This document shows positions 25,314 to 33,069 of a stretch of DNA of 40,528 nucleotides, in pieces; position 1 is the stretch's first letter, and every line of letters begins with the position of its first letter. Location: the NCBI GenBank assembly GCA_009777055.1, contig WRMQ01000013.1, positions 1 through 40,528 on the forward strand. The letters run 5' to 3'. The DNA is from Oscillospiraceae bacterium. GTDB lineage: Bacteria > Bacillota > Clostridia > Oscillospirales > Acutalibacteraceae. The notes beneath the pieces are model-generated. The model had not been told where the DNA came from, ran no database searches, and saw only the letters and a program-made list of their open reading frames with translations. The position numbers were made by a program, and so were the translations under genes.

Positions 25314-25703
25314 TTAATATGCTATTTCCCAGTAATGTCCATCTAAATCTCTGAAATAAAAATGATATCCGTTCCAGTCTGCCGCTTTCTCCGGGGCGTG
25401 TTCTACCGTTCCACCTAATTCTTGAACCTTTGCGTAAAATTCATCCACAGCTTCTTTGGAGTCCAAGTTGTAAGCCAAGGTCATGCCTGTAAATCCTGAT
25501 ACGATTTCAGGGGGATGATACACATTCACATCCTCCGCCAATTTGTTTATTTTGCACAACGAAACCCGAATGCCCTCCATTTCAAAGTCTGCCGTCCAGC
25601 CGTCGGGCTTCACTTTAAACCCTAAACCCACATAAAAATCTCTGGATTTTTTGATATCTCTTACGCCTAAGGTAATCAACATATTTCTGTTTGAATTTGT
25701 CAT
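25314..25703 (-). CDS. VOC (glyoxalase/bleomycin-resistance fold) protein
   Basis: The start is ATG 25703 with GGAGG upstream, giving 129 residues; the ORF track adds eight. It has the VOC layout of two beta-alpha-beta-beta-beta units: MLITLGVRDIKKSRDFYVGLGF, then FTGMTLAYNLDSKEAVDEFYAK, and the closing GYHFYFRDLDGHYWEIAY, whose final Glu is the usual metal-ligand position. Such proteins bind or transform small molecules; the substrate is unknown. Base composition looks more AT-rich than the ATPase region, which hints at transfer. Confidence 0.9.
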   Translation of the reverse strand: MTNSNRNMLITLGVRDIKKSRDFYVGLGFKVKPDGWTADFEMEGIRVSLCKINKLAEDVNVYHPPEIVSGFTGMTLAYNLDSKEAVDEFYAKVQELGGTVEHAPEKAADWNGYHFYFRDLDGHYWEIAY

Positions 25704-25741
25704 AAGCTTAACCTCCACAAAGATCAATTTTACACGCTATA

Positions 25742-26278
25742 TTACAGCCGTATTGCCATTTGAATATCTGGCTTTCCGATTCCGTATACATCCGGCACAA
25801 CTCCGATAATCTTGAAACCATACTTCAGATAAAATGCGGTCTGATGCGTACCCGGCTCAAATTCCGCTATATGCCTCGGCAAATCCTCGTATAAGTCCAC
25901 ATTTGCCATAGAGGTTTCCCCGCCGGGTTTTTCATCGCCTGAACCAGCCAAAAGAGTCAACCCGCCTTTTTCTTTTGCGGCATCCATGATTTTATGCAAC
26001 AAGGCTGTGCCTATGCCTTTCCGCTGCCAATCGCTTCGCACAACAAGCGGGTGAAGCTCGAACATTTTTCCGTACCCTGGCAGAAGCCCGGCCCAGCCGA
26101 TCACCTCTCCCGCATCAACGGCGGTAAAACGCACAGAAGCGTGGTTGCCGGTTAATTCTTCGATTTCATCCATTGCCTCAGCAAGTGTCGGCCATCCATC
26201 CGGAAGTTCGTCTGTTAGCATTTGCGCCGCTTGTGTGCGTTGAGTTTCGCTTAATGTATTGAAGTTTACTATTTCCAT
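25742..26278 (-). CDS. GNAT acetyltransferase resembling AAC(6')-type enzymes
   Basis: The start is the third in-frame ATG (26278), six bases after TTTGGAGG; the protein is 178 residues. Acetyl-CoA motif A is LVVRSDWQRKGIGTALLHKI. The overall series FELHPLVV..., then NVDLYEDL, HQTAFYLKYGFKIIGVVPD and GKPDIQMAIRL closely parallels chromosomal AAC(6')-Ii-like aminoglycoside 6'-acetyltransferases. Similarity in fold does not prove that aminoglycosides are the substrate; many such chromosomal enzymes are promiscuous. It lies 38 bases upstream of the VOC gene, in the same direction as the AraC regulator. Confidence 0.88.
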   Translation of the reverse strand: MEIVNFNTLSETQRTQAAQMLTDELPDGWPTLAEAMDEIEELTGNHASVRFTAVDAGEVIGWAGLLPGYGKMFELHPLVVRSDWQRKGIGTALLHKIMDAAKEKGGLTLLAGSGDEKPGGETSMANVDLYEDLPRHIAEFEPGTHQTAFYLKYGFKIIGVVPDVYGIGKPDIQMAIRL

Positions 26279-26294
26279 ATGCATCCTCCAAAGC

Positions 26295-26447
26295 ATGAAT
26301 GCTTTTCACTACGAGGGAACCGTGCAAACGGGCATGGGCACAGAGGATTTCTGGCTCATACCCATGGGCGAGTTTTTGGATTTATGGGCCTGTTACTACC
26401 GTGAACATGCTTTTCAGGACGGAGAAAAGCTGGAAATTTTAGGATGA
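26295..26447 (+). pseudogene. 50-codon plus-strand fragment, possibly of phage origin
   Basis: Between two minus-strand genes, a plus-strand frame reads MNAFHYEGTVQTGMGTEDFW then LIPMGEFLDLWACYYREHAF and ends at TGA. The IPxGExLDLWxCY pattern recalls small tail-region proteins of Firmicutes phages, but this is a weak impression. No ribosome binding site is seen, and it overlaps the end of the minus-strand GyrI-like gene by 9 bases. A decayed insertion is more likely than an active gene. Confidence 0.3.
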
Positions 26448-26975
26448 GCGAAACTTCAAGGGCAGATAGATTTGTTGCTGCGCAATGCCTAGGGCCTTAT
26501 CAATCGCGCCGTCGGGGTTTGGCATGTTGCACATTCCGCTCTTCGGGAAGTCGCCGTATTCGAAGATGTCGCTGTTGTTGATCCAGTCCATCATGCAATT
26601 GACTGTTGCGTTCAGATCGTCGTCGTCTTTTTCGTCCGCTGTGGCAACCAAAAACATACCGCCGGGGAATTCGATCAATTTATAGGGGGCGACATCTTCT
26701 GCGGTCACATCATCGTTTACTGCCAATGCCCAAACAGAGCGATTGATATCCGCCTGCGACATCTCTTCGCATTCGTGCCACAAAAAGTCCTGGGGTTCAT
26801 AGATGTGTGTTTTCAGCAAATGCCTGTGGCTCATTAACCATGTATTGTGGAAGCTGTCTCCATCTCCAAAAATCGCGTCAATTGGCTGCACGCCAGAAGA
26901 AACAGCGCGAAATTTTGGAATCTCAATCGCCCGCATGTTCTGTAGCTTGGCCGTTTTCTTTTTCTTGCCTTTCAT
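26439..26975 (-). CDS. GyrI-like small-molecule-binding protein, untagged, distal copy
   Basis: The 178-residue protein starts at ATG 26975 with AAAAGGAG upstream. A basic N-terminus (KGKKKKTAK) precedes a GyrI-like domain: MRAIEIPKFRAVSSGVQ, YEPQDFLWHE, APYKLIEFPGGMFLVATA and the closing QQQIYLPLKF. The IEFPGGMFLVAT block is equivalent to VIDFPGGLYGVAT of the copies at 18.9-20.1 kb, so it belongs to the same expanded family. It lacks the PESYSPKKKPEI tag. It is the first gene of the accessory block, about 110 bases downstream of its own promoter. Confidence 0.85.
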   Translation of the reverse strand: MKGKKKKTAKLQNMRAIEIPKFRAVSSGVQPIDAIFGDGDSFHNTWLMSHRHLLKTHIYEPQDFLWHECEEMSQADINRSVWALAVNDDVTAEDVAPYKLIEFPGGMFLVATADEKDDDDLNATVNCMMDWINNSDIFEYGDFPKSGMCNMPNPDGAIDKALGIAQQQIYLPLKFRSS

Positions 26976-27087
26976 GTGAAGAACTCCTTTTGGTTTGTGT
27001 GATATGCGCTTCTAAGCTCCATTTTTCGTCCGCTGCAATATCAATAGAGGCTCCCGTCAATGTGGAGCGTCCTTCTTTTCAATGCTT

Positions 27088-27116
27088 ATTATACCGTATT
27101 ATGTGGCCTTTGTCCA
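27088..27116 (-). promoter_or_regulatory. sigma-A promoter for the distal GyrI-like gene
   Basis: On the minus strand TGGACA (27111-27116), a 17-base spacer and a perfect TATAAT (27088-27093) point at the gene starting at 26975. The promoter may serve the whole minus-strand accessory block. Confidence 0.65.
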
Positions 27117-27245
27117 GCAAATTTTCGTGAAAGGGGTGGCCCATGTCGGACTTCGGCCTGCGCATCGGCATCGAAGGGGAACGGGGTTTTCTCATCATGC
27201 TTTCCCTCTTTTCTCGCCGGGGTAAAGCACCTTTTTGTAACAAAC
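27117..27245. other. intergenic stretch without a recognised feature
   Basis: The gap 26976-27333 holds the promoter at 27088-27116 and the ppdK terminator at 27246-27289. Short minus-strand frames cross this part but show no ribosome binding site, domain or family resemblance. Confidence 0.4.
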
Positions 27246-27289
27246 AAAATCGCCCTTGCCGTGGCATCTGCCATAGCAAGGGCGATTTT
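27246..27289 (-). terminator. ppdK intrinsic terminator (symmetric, may work both ways)
   Basis: AAAATCGCCCTTGC and GCAAGGGCGATTTT form a 14-bp perfect stem. The loop contains a further TGGCA/TGCCA pairing. It lies 45 bases after the ppdK stop and is flanked by A/T runs on both sides. Confidence 0.9.
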
Positions 27290-27333
27290 CAATTTTTGCC
27301 TAAATATAAACCTCTACCGTAACGAAGCAGAGC

Positions 27334-29976
27334 CTACGCCTTCCCTGTGCTAATCGCCGCCTGGGCCGCGGCCAGCCTGGCGATCGGCACGCGGAAGGGG
27401 GAGCAGCTCACGTAATTCAGGCCAAGCGCGTGGCAGAACTTTACGCTGCTGGGGTCGCCGCCGTGCTCGCCGCAGATGCCCAGCTTGATGTCGGGCCGGG
27501 TCGTCTTGCCCAGCTCCACGGCCATCTTCACCAGCTTGCCCACGCCGTTCTGGTCCAGGCGGGCGAAGGGGTCGCTCTCGAAGATCTTCGTCTCGTAATA
27601 GGCATCCAGGAAGGCGCCGGCGTCGTCGCGGCTGAAGCCGAAGGCCATTTGGGTGAGGTCGTTGGTGCCGAAGCTGAAGAACTCCGCCTCCTTGGCGATT
27701 TCGTCGGCCAGCACCGCCGCGCGGGGAATCTCAATCATGGTGCCCACCATATAGCGGAGCTTCTGGCCGGAGGCCGCGATGATCGCGTCCGCGGTCTTCA
27801 CCACGATGTCCTTGACGAACTTGAGCTCCTTGAGCTCGCCCACCAGGGGAATCATGATCTCGGGGACGATGTTGTATTCCGGATGCGCCTTGCTCACGGC
27901 CAGCGCCGCGTTGATGACGGCCGTGGTCTGCATCTCGGCGATTTCGGGATAGCTCACCGCCAGGCGGCAGCCGCGGTGGCCCATCATGGGGTTGAATTCG
28001 TGGAGGGAGTCGATCTTGTTCTTGAGCTCCTCGGCGCTGATTTCCAGCTCCGCCGCGATCTCGGCGATCTCCTCGGCCTTGGAGGGCAGGAACTCGTGCA
28101 GGGGCGGGTCGAGGAAGCGGATGGTCATCGGGCGGTCTTCCAGCACCTCATACATCTCGGTGAAATCCTTCTGCTGGTAGGGCAGCAGCTCCGCCAGGGC
28201 GGCCTTGCGCGCCGCAACATCCTTAGCGGCGATCATCTTGCGCATGGACTTGATGCGCTCGCCCTCGAAGAACATGTGCTCCGTGCGGCAAAGGCCAATG
28301 CCCTCGGCGCCGAACTTGACCGCCTGGGCGGTATCCTTCGGGTTATCGGCGTTGGTGCGCACCTTCATGGTGCGGCGGGCGTCGGCCCAGCTCATAAAGA
28401 GCTCGAAATCGCCGGTGATCTTCGCCTCGACGGTGGGAATGGCCCCGCCGTAGATCTTGCCCGTGGAGCCATCCAGAGAAACGTAGTCACCCTCGTTGTA
28501 TTGCTTGCCGGCAAGGGTAAAGCTCCTGGCCTCCTCGTTCATGACGATCTCGCCGCAGCCGGACACGCAGCAGGTGCCCATGCCCCGGGCAACCACAGCC
28601 GCGTGGGAGGTCATGCCGCCGCGCACGGTGAGAATGCCCTGGGCCGCGGCCATGCCTTCAATGTCGTCGGGACAGGTTTCCAGGCGCACGAGGATGACCT
28701 TCTCGCCTCTGGCGGCCCAGGCCTTGGCGTCCTCAGCGGTGAAGACGACGCGGCCGCAGGCGGCGCCGGGGGAGGCGGGCAGCGCCGCGCCAATGGGTGC
28801 GGCGGCCTTGAGGGCCTTGGTGTCGAACTGGGGATGCAGCAGCGCGTCCAGCTGCGCGGGCTCCACGCGGGCCACGGCCTCCTCCTCGCTGATCATGCCT
28901 TCGTCCACGAGGTCCACGGCGATTTTGAGGGCGGCGGCGGCGGTGCGCTTGCCGTTGCGGGTCTGGAGCATATAGAGCTTTTTGTTTTCGATGGTGAACT
29001 CCATGTCCTGCATATCCCGGTAATGATTTTCGAGCTTGTTGGCGATTTGCACGAACTGCTCATAGACCTCGGGCATTTCGTCCTTGAGCTGGGCGATCTT
29101 GTTGGGGGTGCGGATGCCGGCCACGACATCCTCGCCCTGGGCGTTGATGAGGTATTCGCCGTAAAGGGCATTCTCGCCGGTGGCGGGGTCCCGGGTAAAG
29201 GCCACGCCCGTGCCGGAATTGTTGTTGAGGTTGCCGTAGACCATGGGCTGCACGTTCACGGCGGTGCCCCAGCTGTAGGGGATCTCGTTCATTCTGCGGT
29301 AGGCGTTGGCGCGGGGGTTATCCCAGGAGCGGAACACGGCCTTGATGGACTCCAGCATCTGCGTTTTGGGGTCGGCGGGGAAGTCCGTGCCCTTTTCGCT
29401 CTTATAGAAGGCCTTAAAGCGCGCCACAAGGGTCTTCATGTCGCTCACGTCGAGCTCAATGTCCTCTTTCACGCCTTTTTCTTCCTTGAGCTCATCGATG
29501 ATGAGCTCAAAGCGCTTCTTGGAAAGCTCCATCACCACGTCGCTGAACATCTGGATAAAACGGCGGTAGGAATCATACACAAAGCGGGCGAACTCGGGCG
29601 TGTCGTTGCCCGCGATCATGCCGGCAGCCACGTCGTCGTTCAGGCCCAGGTTCAGGATGGTATCCATCATGCCCGGCATGGAAGCGCGCGCGCCGGAGCG
29701 GACGCTGACCAGCAGCGGATTGGCGGGGTCCCCCAGCTTCTTGCCGTTGAGCTCTTCAATCCTGGCCAGGGATTCGTCGATCTGCGCCAGAATATCCGCG
29801 CCGACAACCTTGCCGTCGTCGTAGTAGCGGGTGCAGGCCTCGGTGGTGACGGTGAAGCCCTGGGGCACGGGCATGCCCATGCGCACCATTTCGGCGAGGT
29901 TGGCGCCCTTGCCGCCAAGCAGCTCGCGCATTGAGCCGTCGCCCTCGGAGAAAAGATAGACATACTTAGTCGCCAT
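27334..29976 (-). CDS. ppdK: pyruvate, phosphate dikinase
   Basis: This 880-residue enzyme interconverts ATP + pyruvate + Pi and PEP + AMP + PPi, and is usually glycolytic or anaplerotic in anaerobic Clostridia. The nucleotide-binding domain begins GGKGANLAEMVRMGMPVP. The swivelling His domain has the phosphorylated His in GGMTSHAAVVARGMGT. The PEP/pyruvate barrel has GTNDLTQMAFGFSRDD and the catalytic Cys in CGEHGGDP. The start was set at the second ATG (29976), since the first (29994) overlaps the ribosome binding site ATGGAGGT itself. The gene is monocistronic between its own promoter and terminator. Confidence 0.98.
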   Translation of the reverse strand: MATKYVYLFSEGDGSMRELLGGKGANLAEMVRMGMPVPQGFTVTTEACTRYYDDGKVVGADILAQIDESLARIEELNGKKLGDPANPLLVSVRSGARASMPGMMDTILNLGLNDDVAAGMIAGNDTPEFARFVYDSYRRFIQMFSDVVMELSKKRFELIIDELKEEKGVKEDIELDVSDMKTLVARFKAFYKSEKGTDFPADPKTQMLESIKAVFRSWDNPRANAYRRMNEIPYSWGTAVNVQPMVYGNLNNNSGTGVAFTRDPATGENALYGEYLINAQGEDVVAGIRTPNKIAQLKDEMPEVYEQFVQIANKLENHYRDMQDMEFTIENKKLYMLQTRNGKRTAAAALKIAVDLVDEGMISEEEAVARVEPAQLDALLHPQFDTKALKAAAPIGAALPASPGAACGRVVFTAEDAKAWAARGEKVILVRLETCPDDIEGMAAAQGILTVRGGMTSHAAVVARGMGTCCVSGCGEIVMNEEARSFTLAGKQYNEGDYVSLDGSTGKIYGGAIPTVEAKITGDFELFMSWADARRTMKVRTNADNPKDTAQAVKFGAEGIGLCRTEHMFFEGERIKSMRKMIAAKDVAARKAALAELLPYQQKDFTEMYEVLEDRPMTIRFLDPPLHEFLPSKAEEIAEIAAELEISAEELKNKIDSLHEFNPMMGHRGCRLAVSYPEIAEMQTTAVINAALAVSKAHPEYNIVPEIMIPLVGELKELKFVKDIVVKTADAIIAASGQKLRYMVGTMIEIPRAAVLADEIAKEAEFFSFGTNDLTQMAFGFSRDDAGAFLDAYYETKIFESDPFARLDQNGVGKLVKMAVELGKTTRPDIKLGICGEHGGDPSSVKFCHALGLNYVSCSPFRVPIARLAAAQAAISTGKA

Positions 29977-30014
29977 GAATTCATTTACCTCCATATTATA
30001 AAAATTACCCGACT

Positions 30015-30043
30015 ATTATATCAGATCAAAGAAAATAAGACAA
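30015..30043 (-). promoter_or_regulatory. sigma-A promoter of ppdK
   Basis: On the minus strand TTGTCT (30038-30043), a 17-base spacer and a perfect TATAAT (30015-30020) lie about 40 bases before the ppdK start. Confidence 0.8.
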
Positions 30044-30133
30044 GCCCGGAAATGTGAACAAGCGCAAAAACGCAAGAAAAGATTCACGGGGCTTCGAAGA
30101 TTTTTTTATCTATTATGACCGTACATAAGAAAA

Positions 30134-30163
30134 GCCGCCCCGCGGATTACTACACAGGGCAGC
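30134..30163 (-). terminator. terminator of the Q/P/Y-rich protein gene
   Basis: On the minus strand GCTGCCC and GGGCGGC form a 7-bp stem with one G-U pair, followed by TTTTCTT, 22 bases after the stop. Confidence 0.55.
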
Positions 30164-30184
30164 TATTATTATATTCAGCCGGTT

Positions 30185-31129
30185 TTATCTCAGGGAGCTT
30201 CTCAGCTGATGCAGGTCCCGGGTGAGGTCGCCGAGCTCGTCGGACAGCTGGTCAAGCAGCTCCAGGGTAGAGGCGTCCATGGCGTTGTAGCCATAGCCGT
30301 AGGTGCCGCGCAGATTCTCGGCCTGCTGCAGCCGCGCGCGCAGCTGCTCCATGCGGCGCTGCACACGGCTCATGCTGAACATCAGCGACTCCGTGCCGTA
30401 ACCGCCGCTATAGGAGGAGACATAGGGGCTGGCGCCATATGTAGCGGCCCCCGCGCCGGGATAGCGGGGCTGCTCGCCATACGCGCCGTAATTTGAAGCG
30501 TGGGAGGGCGGCGCGTACTGCTGCTGCGCCGGCCTTTGGGGCTGATAGGCACCGTAACGCTCGTCGGCATTGGGATAGCCCGCGGGCGCGGCCGCATGCG
30601 CGCGCTGCTCATAGGAGGGCGCGATCTGCTGCGGCGTCAGCTGCTGCGGCGTGGAGGACTGCGGCGCGAAATTTTGCAGGGTGTAGCTGGGCTCGCTGAG
30701 GCCCTGCTGCGTCTGCGCGCCATAAAGAGCCTGCGGCGGCTGAGACGGCGCGTAGGGGTTTTGCTGCGCGGTGTATCCGCCGCTTTGCGGCTGCGGCTGC
30801 GCGGCATACCCGTTTTGCGGCTGCGCGGCATAGGGGTTCTGCGGCGGCGCGCCGTAGGGAGACTGCGGCGAAGCATAGGGATTTTGGCTTTGCTGGGCGC
30901 CGTAACCATTCTGCGTCTGCGCGCCATAGGTCTGCGGCTGCGTGGTCTGAACCGTCCTTAAACGTTCCACTTCTTGCGTCAACTCCTCATTGCGGCGCTT
31001 TTCGTCCTCATAGGAAGCCACAAGGGCTTGTACTTTGGAGCGCAGCAGTTCTTTTTTTTCCCGCTTTTCTCCGTCCGGAGCCGCGGGGGCCTGCAGCTCT
31101 TGCTGGCCGTCCATTCCGGTATACTCCAT
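30185..31129 (-). CDS. Gln/Pro/Tyr/Ala-rich disordered protein with coiled-coil ends
   Basis: The start was set at ATG 31129, nine bases after GGAAAGG; the protein is 314 residues. An N-terminal coiled coil (about 25-60, SKVQALVASYEDEKRRNEEL) is followed by roughly 180 residues of low complexity with loose repeats such as QNPYAxPQ, YGAQTQ and QNGYAAQPQ. A Tyr/Gly/Ser-rich stretch follows, and a C-terminal helical region (MSRVQRRMEQLRARLQQAEN, then LDQLSDELGDLTRDLHQLRS) closes it. No signal peptide or membrane span is seen, so it is probably cytoplasmic. The composition resembles phase-separating or prion-like proteins, and the helical ends suggest oligomerisation. No family is recognised. Confidence 0.82.
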   Translation of the reverse strand: MEYTGMDGQQELQAPAAPDGEKREKKELLRSKVQALVASYEDEKRRNEELTQEVERLRTVQTTQPQTYGAQTQNGYGAQQSQNPYASPQSPYGAPPQNPYAAQPQNGYAAQPQPQSGGYTAQQNPYAPSQPPQALYGAQTQQGLSEPSYTLQNFAPQSSTPQQLTPQQIAPSYEQRAHAAAPAGYPNADERYGAYQPQRPAQQQYAPPSHASNYGAYGEQPRYPGAGAATYGASPYVSSYSGGYGTESLMFSMSRVQRRMEQLRARLQQAENLRGTYGYGYNAMDASTLELLDQLSDELGDLTRDLHQLRSSLR

Positions 31130-31167
31130 TTTTTTCATCCTTTCCGTATTTGCACGTCTTTTGCCGT

Positions 31168-31208
31168 AAAGTATCATATTTGCTTCATAGGTTCCGCTCT
31201 ATGATACT
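31168..31208. promoter_or_regulatory. inverted repeat overlapping the promoter, candidate operator
   Basis: AGTATCAT (31170-31177) and ATGATACT (31201-31208) form perfect 8-bp arms 23 bases apart. The right arm covers the -10 element of the promoter at 31201-31229, and the left arm lies in the transcribed leader. A repressor site or a 5' RNA hairpin are both possible. Confidence 0.45.
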
Positions 31209-31229
31209 CTTTATACTTTACGATGTCAA
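31201..31229 (-). promoter_or_regulatory. sigma-A promoter of the Q/P/Y-rich protein gene
   Basis: On the minus strand a perfect TTGACA (31224-31229), a 17-base spacer and TATCAT (31201-31206) lie about 70 bases before the start at 31129. Confidence 0.75.
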
Positions 31230-31286
31230 CATACGAAAGCCCTATTGGCCCTGGTTTTTTTGCACCTCGCGGCGGGATTTCCGCAT

Positions 31287-32345
31287 TCAGGAACGAAACA
31301 AAGGGAGCTTTGTCAAATCCAGGAACTCATATCCCAGGCTTCTGGCCCGGTCGATGATCTCCCCCATACCCTCCGCGTTGTCCCTCGAAACACTATGAAG
31401 CAGTATCACAGCACCGGGGTGCAGCCGTGAAATTACCGTGTCGGCGGCGTATTTTCCGCCCCGGCTGACGTTCACATCCCAATCGCTGTAGGAAAGCGAC
31501 CAAAACACGCTGGTGAAGCCAAGGGCCTCCACGGCGTCCAGGGCCACCTCGTTGTATTCGCCCCTGGGAAAACGGAAGAACGGCGCGGAATACCCGAATT
31601 TTGTGCGCAGATAGTTGTCGCTTTCAATGATTTCCCGCGCCATGCGGCCACGGTCGATCTCCGCGAAGGAGGGGTGCTTGGCCGAGTGGTTGCCCACGAT
31701 GTGGCCCTCCCCGATCATGCGGGCGACGATATCGGGCGCTGTTTTGAGCTCATCCAGGGTGCAGAAAAAGGCGGCGGGCACCCGTTTCTCCTTCAGCACA
31801 TCCAGCACAATGGCCGTGTTCCCGTTTTCGTAGCCGCAGTCGAATGTCAGGTACAGCGGTTTTTTCGCTGTATCGTTCCCGGCGGCGGCGTCATAGGTCA
31901 CGGCGGCATAGCCCTTGCTTTCGAAGAAGCGCTGGCTGTCGATGGATATCTGGTGGGGCAGGCCGTCCTTCGCCACGCCGTAGCTGTGCTCCACCTTTGT
32001 TGTGGGCAGGCCCGCCCGCCCCGGCTCGTCGATGGATATCACCCGTTCGGGCAGCGGAGCCAGGCCTGTAACGGTGCCGGCGTTCGCCAAGGCAGGGCCC
32101 TTGAGGATGACGGCGTTCGGTTTTTGCCCCGCCTGCGGGGACGCGGCGGCGGGCGGCACCACAGGCCATGCGGTCTGCGGCCAGGTCAGCGCCCCGGGAA
32201 GGGTGGAGCTCCCCTGCTGTGGCAGCGGCGCGATGCTGTTACAGGCCGCCAAAATGGCACAGAGACCCGCCGCCAGCACCGCGGTGAGTCCCCGTCCGAA
32301 GCGTATGCCTGTGCTTGATTTCCCGCTTAGTTTCATCTTTGACAT
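31287..32345 (-). CDS. pdaA: PdaA-like polysaccharide deacetylase lipoprotein (cortex delta-lactam pathway)
   Basis: The start at ATG 32345 follows AGGAGG, giving 352 residues. The lipobox is in LCAILAACNS (acylated Cys near residue 35). The NodB domain covers about 165-350: motif 1 is TFDCGYENG (PdaA proteins have TFDxGYENG rather than TFDDG), motif 2 is HIVGNHSAKHPSF (metal His pair), motif 3 is FFRFPRGEYNE, and the late motif is ILLHSVSRDNAEGM. The last is typical of PdaA, which N-deacetylates muramic acid on the way to cortex muramic delta-lactam. A sigma-G-like promoter lies just upstream, consistent with sporulation use. Confidence 0.88.
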   Translation of the reverse strand: MSKMKLSGKSSTGIRFGRGLTAVLAAGLCAILAACNSIAPLPQQGSSTLPGALTWPQTAWPVVPPAAASPQAGQKPNAVILKGPALANAGTVTGLAPLPERVISIDEPGRAGLPTTKVEHSYGVAKDGLPHQISIDSQRFFESKGYAAVTYDAAAGNDTAKKPLYLTFDCGYENGNTAIVLDVLKEKRVPAAFFCTLDELKTAPDIVARMIGEGHIVGNHSAKHPSFAEIDRGRMAREIIESDNYLRTKFGYSAPFFRFPRGEYNEVALDAVEALGFTSVFWSLSYSDWDVNVSRGGKYAADTVISRLHPGAVILLHSVSRDNAEGMGEIIDRARSLGYEFLDLTKLPLFRS

Positions 32346-32381
32346 ATTCTCACTACCTCCTGGCTGATTGCAGTCAAAAGA

Positions 32382-32412
32382 TAGTGTGCGCAAAAAACGC
32401 GGGATTTATGCT
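32382..32412 (-). promoter_or_regulatory. candidate sigma-G promoter for pdaA
   Basis: On the minus strand AGCATA (32407-32412), an 18-base spacer and CACACTA (32382-32388) fit the forespore sigma-G pattern with few mismatches. The -35 region overlaps the stop of the upstream gene. B. subtilis pdaA is known to be expressed in the forespore. Confidence 0.5.
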
Positions 32413-33019
32413 ATGCCCCTTCCTTGCCGGGCCCGGTCACCCAGAAGGCTGTGGTCCACAGCGCGAAAGCGACCTCAATGAGCGCCAGCAGGGCGATGCC
32501 CTTGCCCAGCCGCAGCACCTGCACCGAGGGCTGCACAAACATGCCCAGAATATCCAGCAGGGTATTTTCGCCAAACAGCGAGATCAGGCTGAATTCCGGC
32601 GACATGAGCCTTTGCGCGAATTGGCCAAAGACGATATAGCCCGCCGCGAGGAGCGCCAGGGCCGCGCCCGTGATGATCAGCGTTGGCAGAGCCTTGCCGC
32701 TGGCCGCGTTGACGATCGCCGCCGCCAGCAGGACGATCACGCTCAGCGCGACAAGACCGTAGGCAATCACGCCCAGGCGCAGCTGCGGCGAAAAGACGAT
32801 GTCCTTCCATCCATCGCCGCCGCCCCCGGTCCCGGTCCCGGCGCCGGTGATGAGGCGGATAAAGGGGATTGAGACCTCCTCGCCCCAAAGAGGGGCGTTG
32901 TCGCCCAGCCCCAGATCGACGACAATGTAAAGCAGGGAGTTATACAGGATATTGGGCACCACGGTCAGCGCCAGCAGCACCCCTCCCACACGGCTGATGA
33001 TTTTGCCTGCTTTGCTCAT
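32411..33019 (-). CDS. four-span membrane protein of unknown function
   Basis: The start was set at ATG 33019 with GGAAGG upstream, giving 202 residues; the ORF track adds eight. Four hydrophobic segments are visible: about 12-34 (GGVLLALTVVPNILYNSLLY), 84-106, 110-132 and 176-195. The loop after the first span contains a Gly/Thr stretch (GAGTGTGGGGDG). No family is recognised. It lies between pdaA and the Ig-like exported protein, all on the minus strand. Only 17 bases of its own 3' side separate it from the pdaA promoter. Confidence 0.7.
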   Translation of the reverse strand: MSKAGKIISRVGGVLLALTVVPNILYNSLLYIVVDLGLGDNAPLWGEEVSIPFIRLITGAGTGTGGGGDGWKDIVFSPQLRLGVIAYGLVALSVIVLLAAAIVNAASGKALPTLIITGAALALLAAGYIVFGQFAQRLMSPEFSLISLFGENTLLDILGMFVQPSVQVLRLGKGIALLALIEVAFALWTTAFWVTGPGKEGA

Positions 33020-33069
33020 ACAAATCTTCCTTTCCGTCGCCATTGCTTCGGTTCATGTCTTCGATAAAG

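Noticed and set aside
27079-27292. Two short minus-strand ORFs in the ppdK downstream gap
   Set aside because: They run through the ppdK terminator, have no ribosome binding site and resemble nothing recognised.
27430-29934. 834-residue plus-strand ORF opposite ppdK
   Set aside because: Low-complexity Gly/His/Leu/Val antisense shadow of a fully recognisable pyruvate phosphate dikinase.
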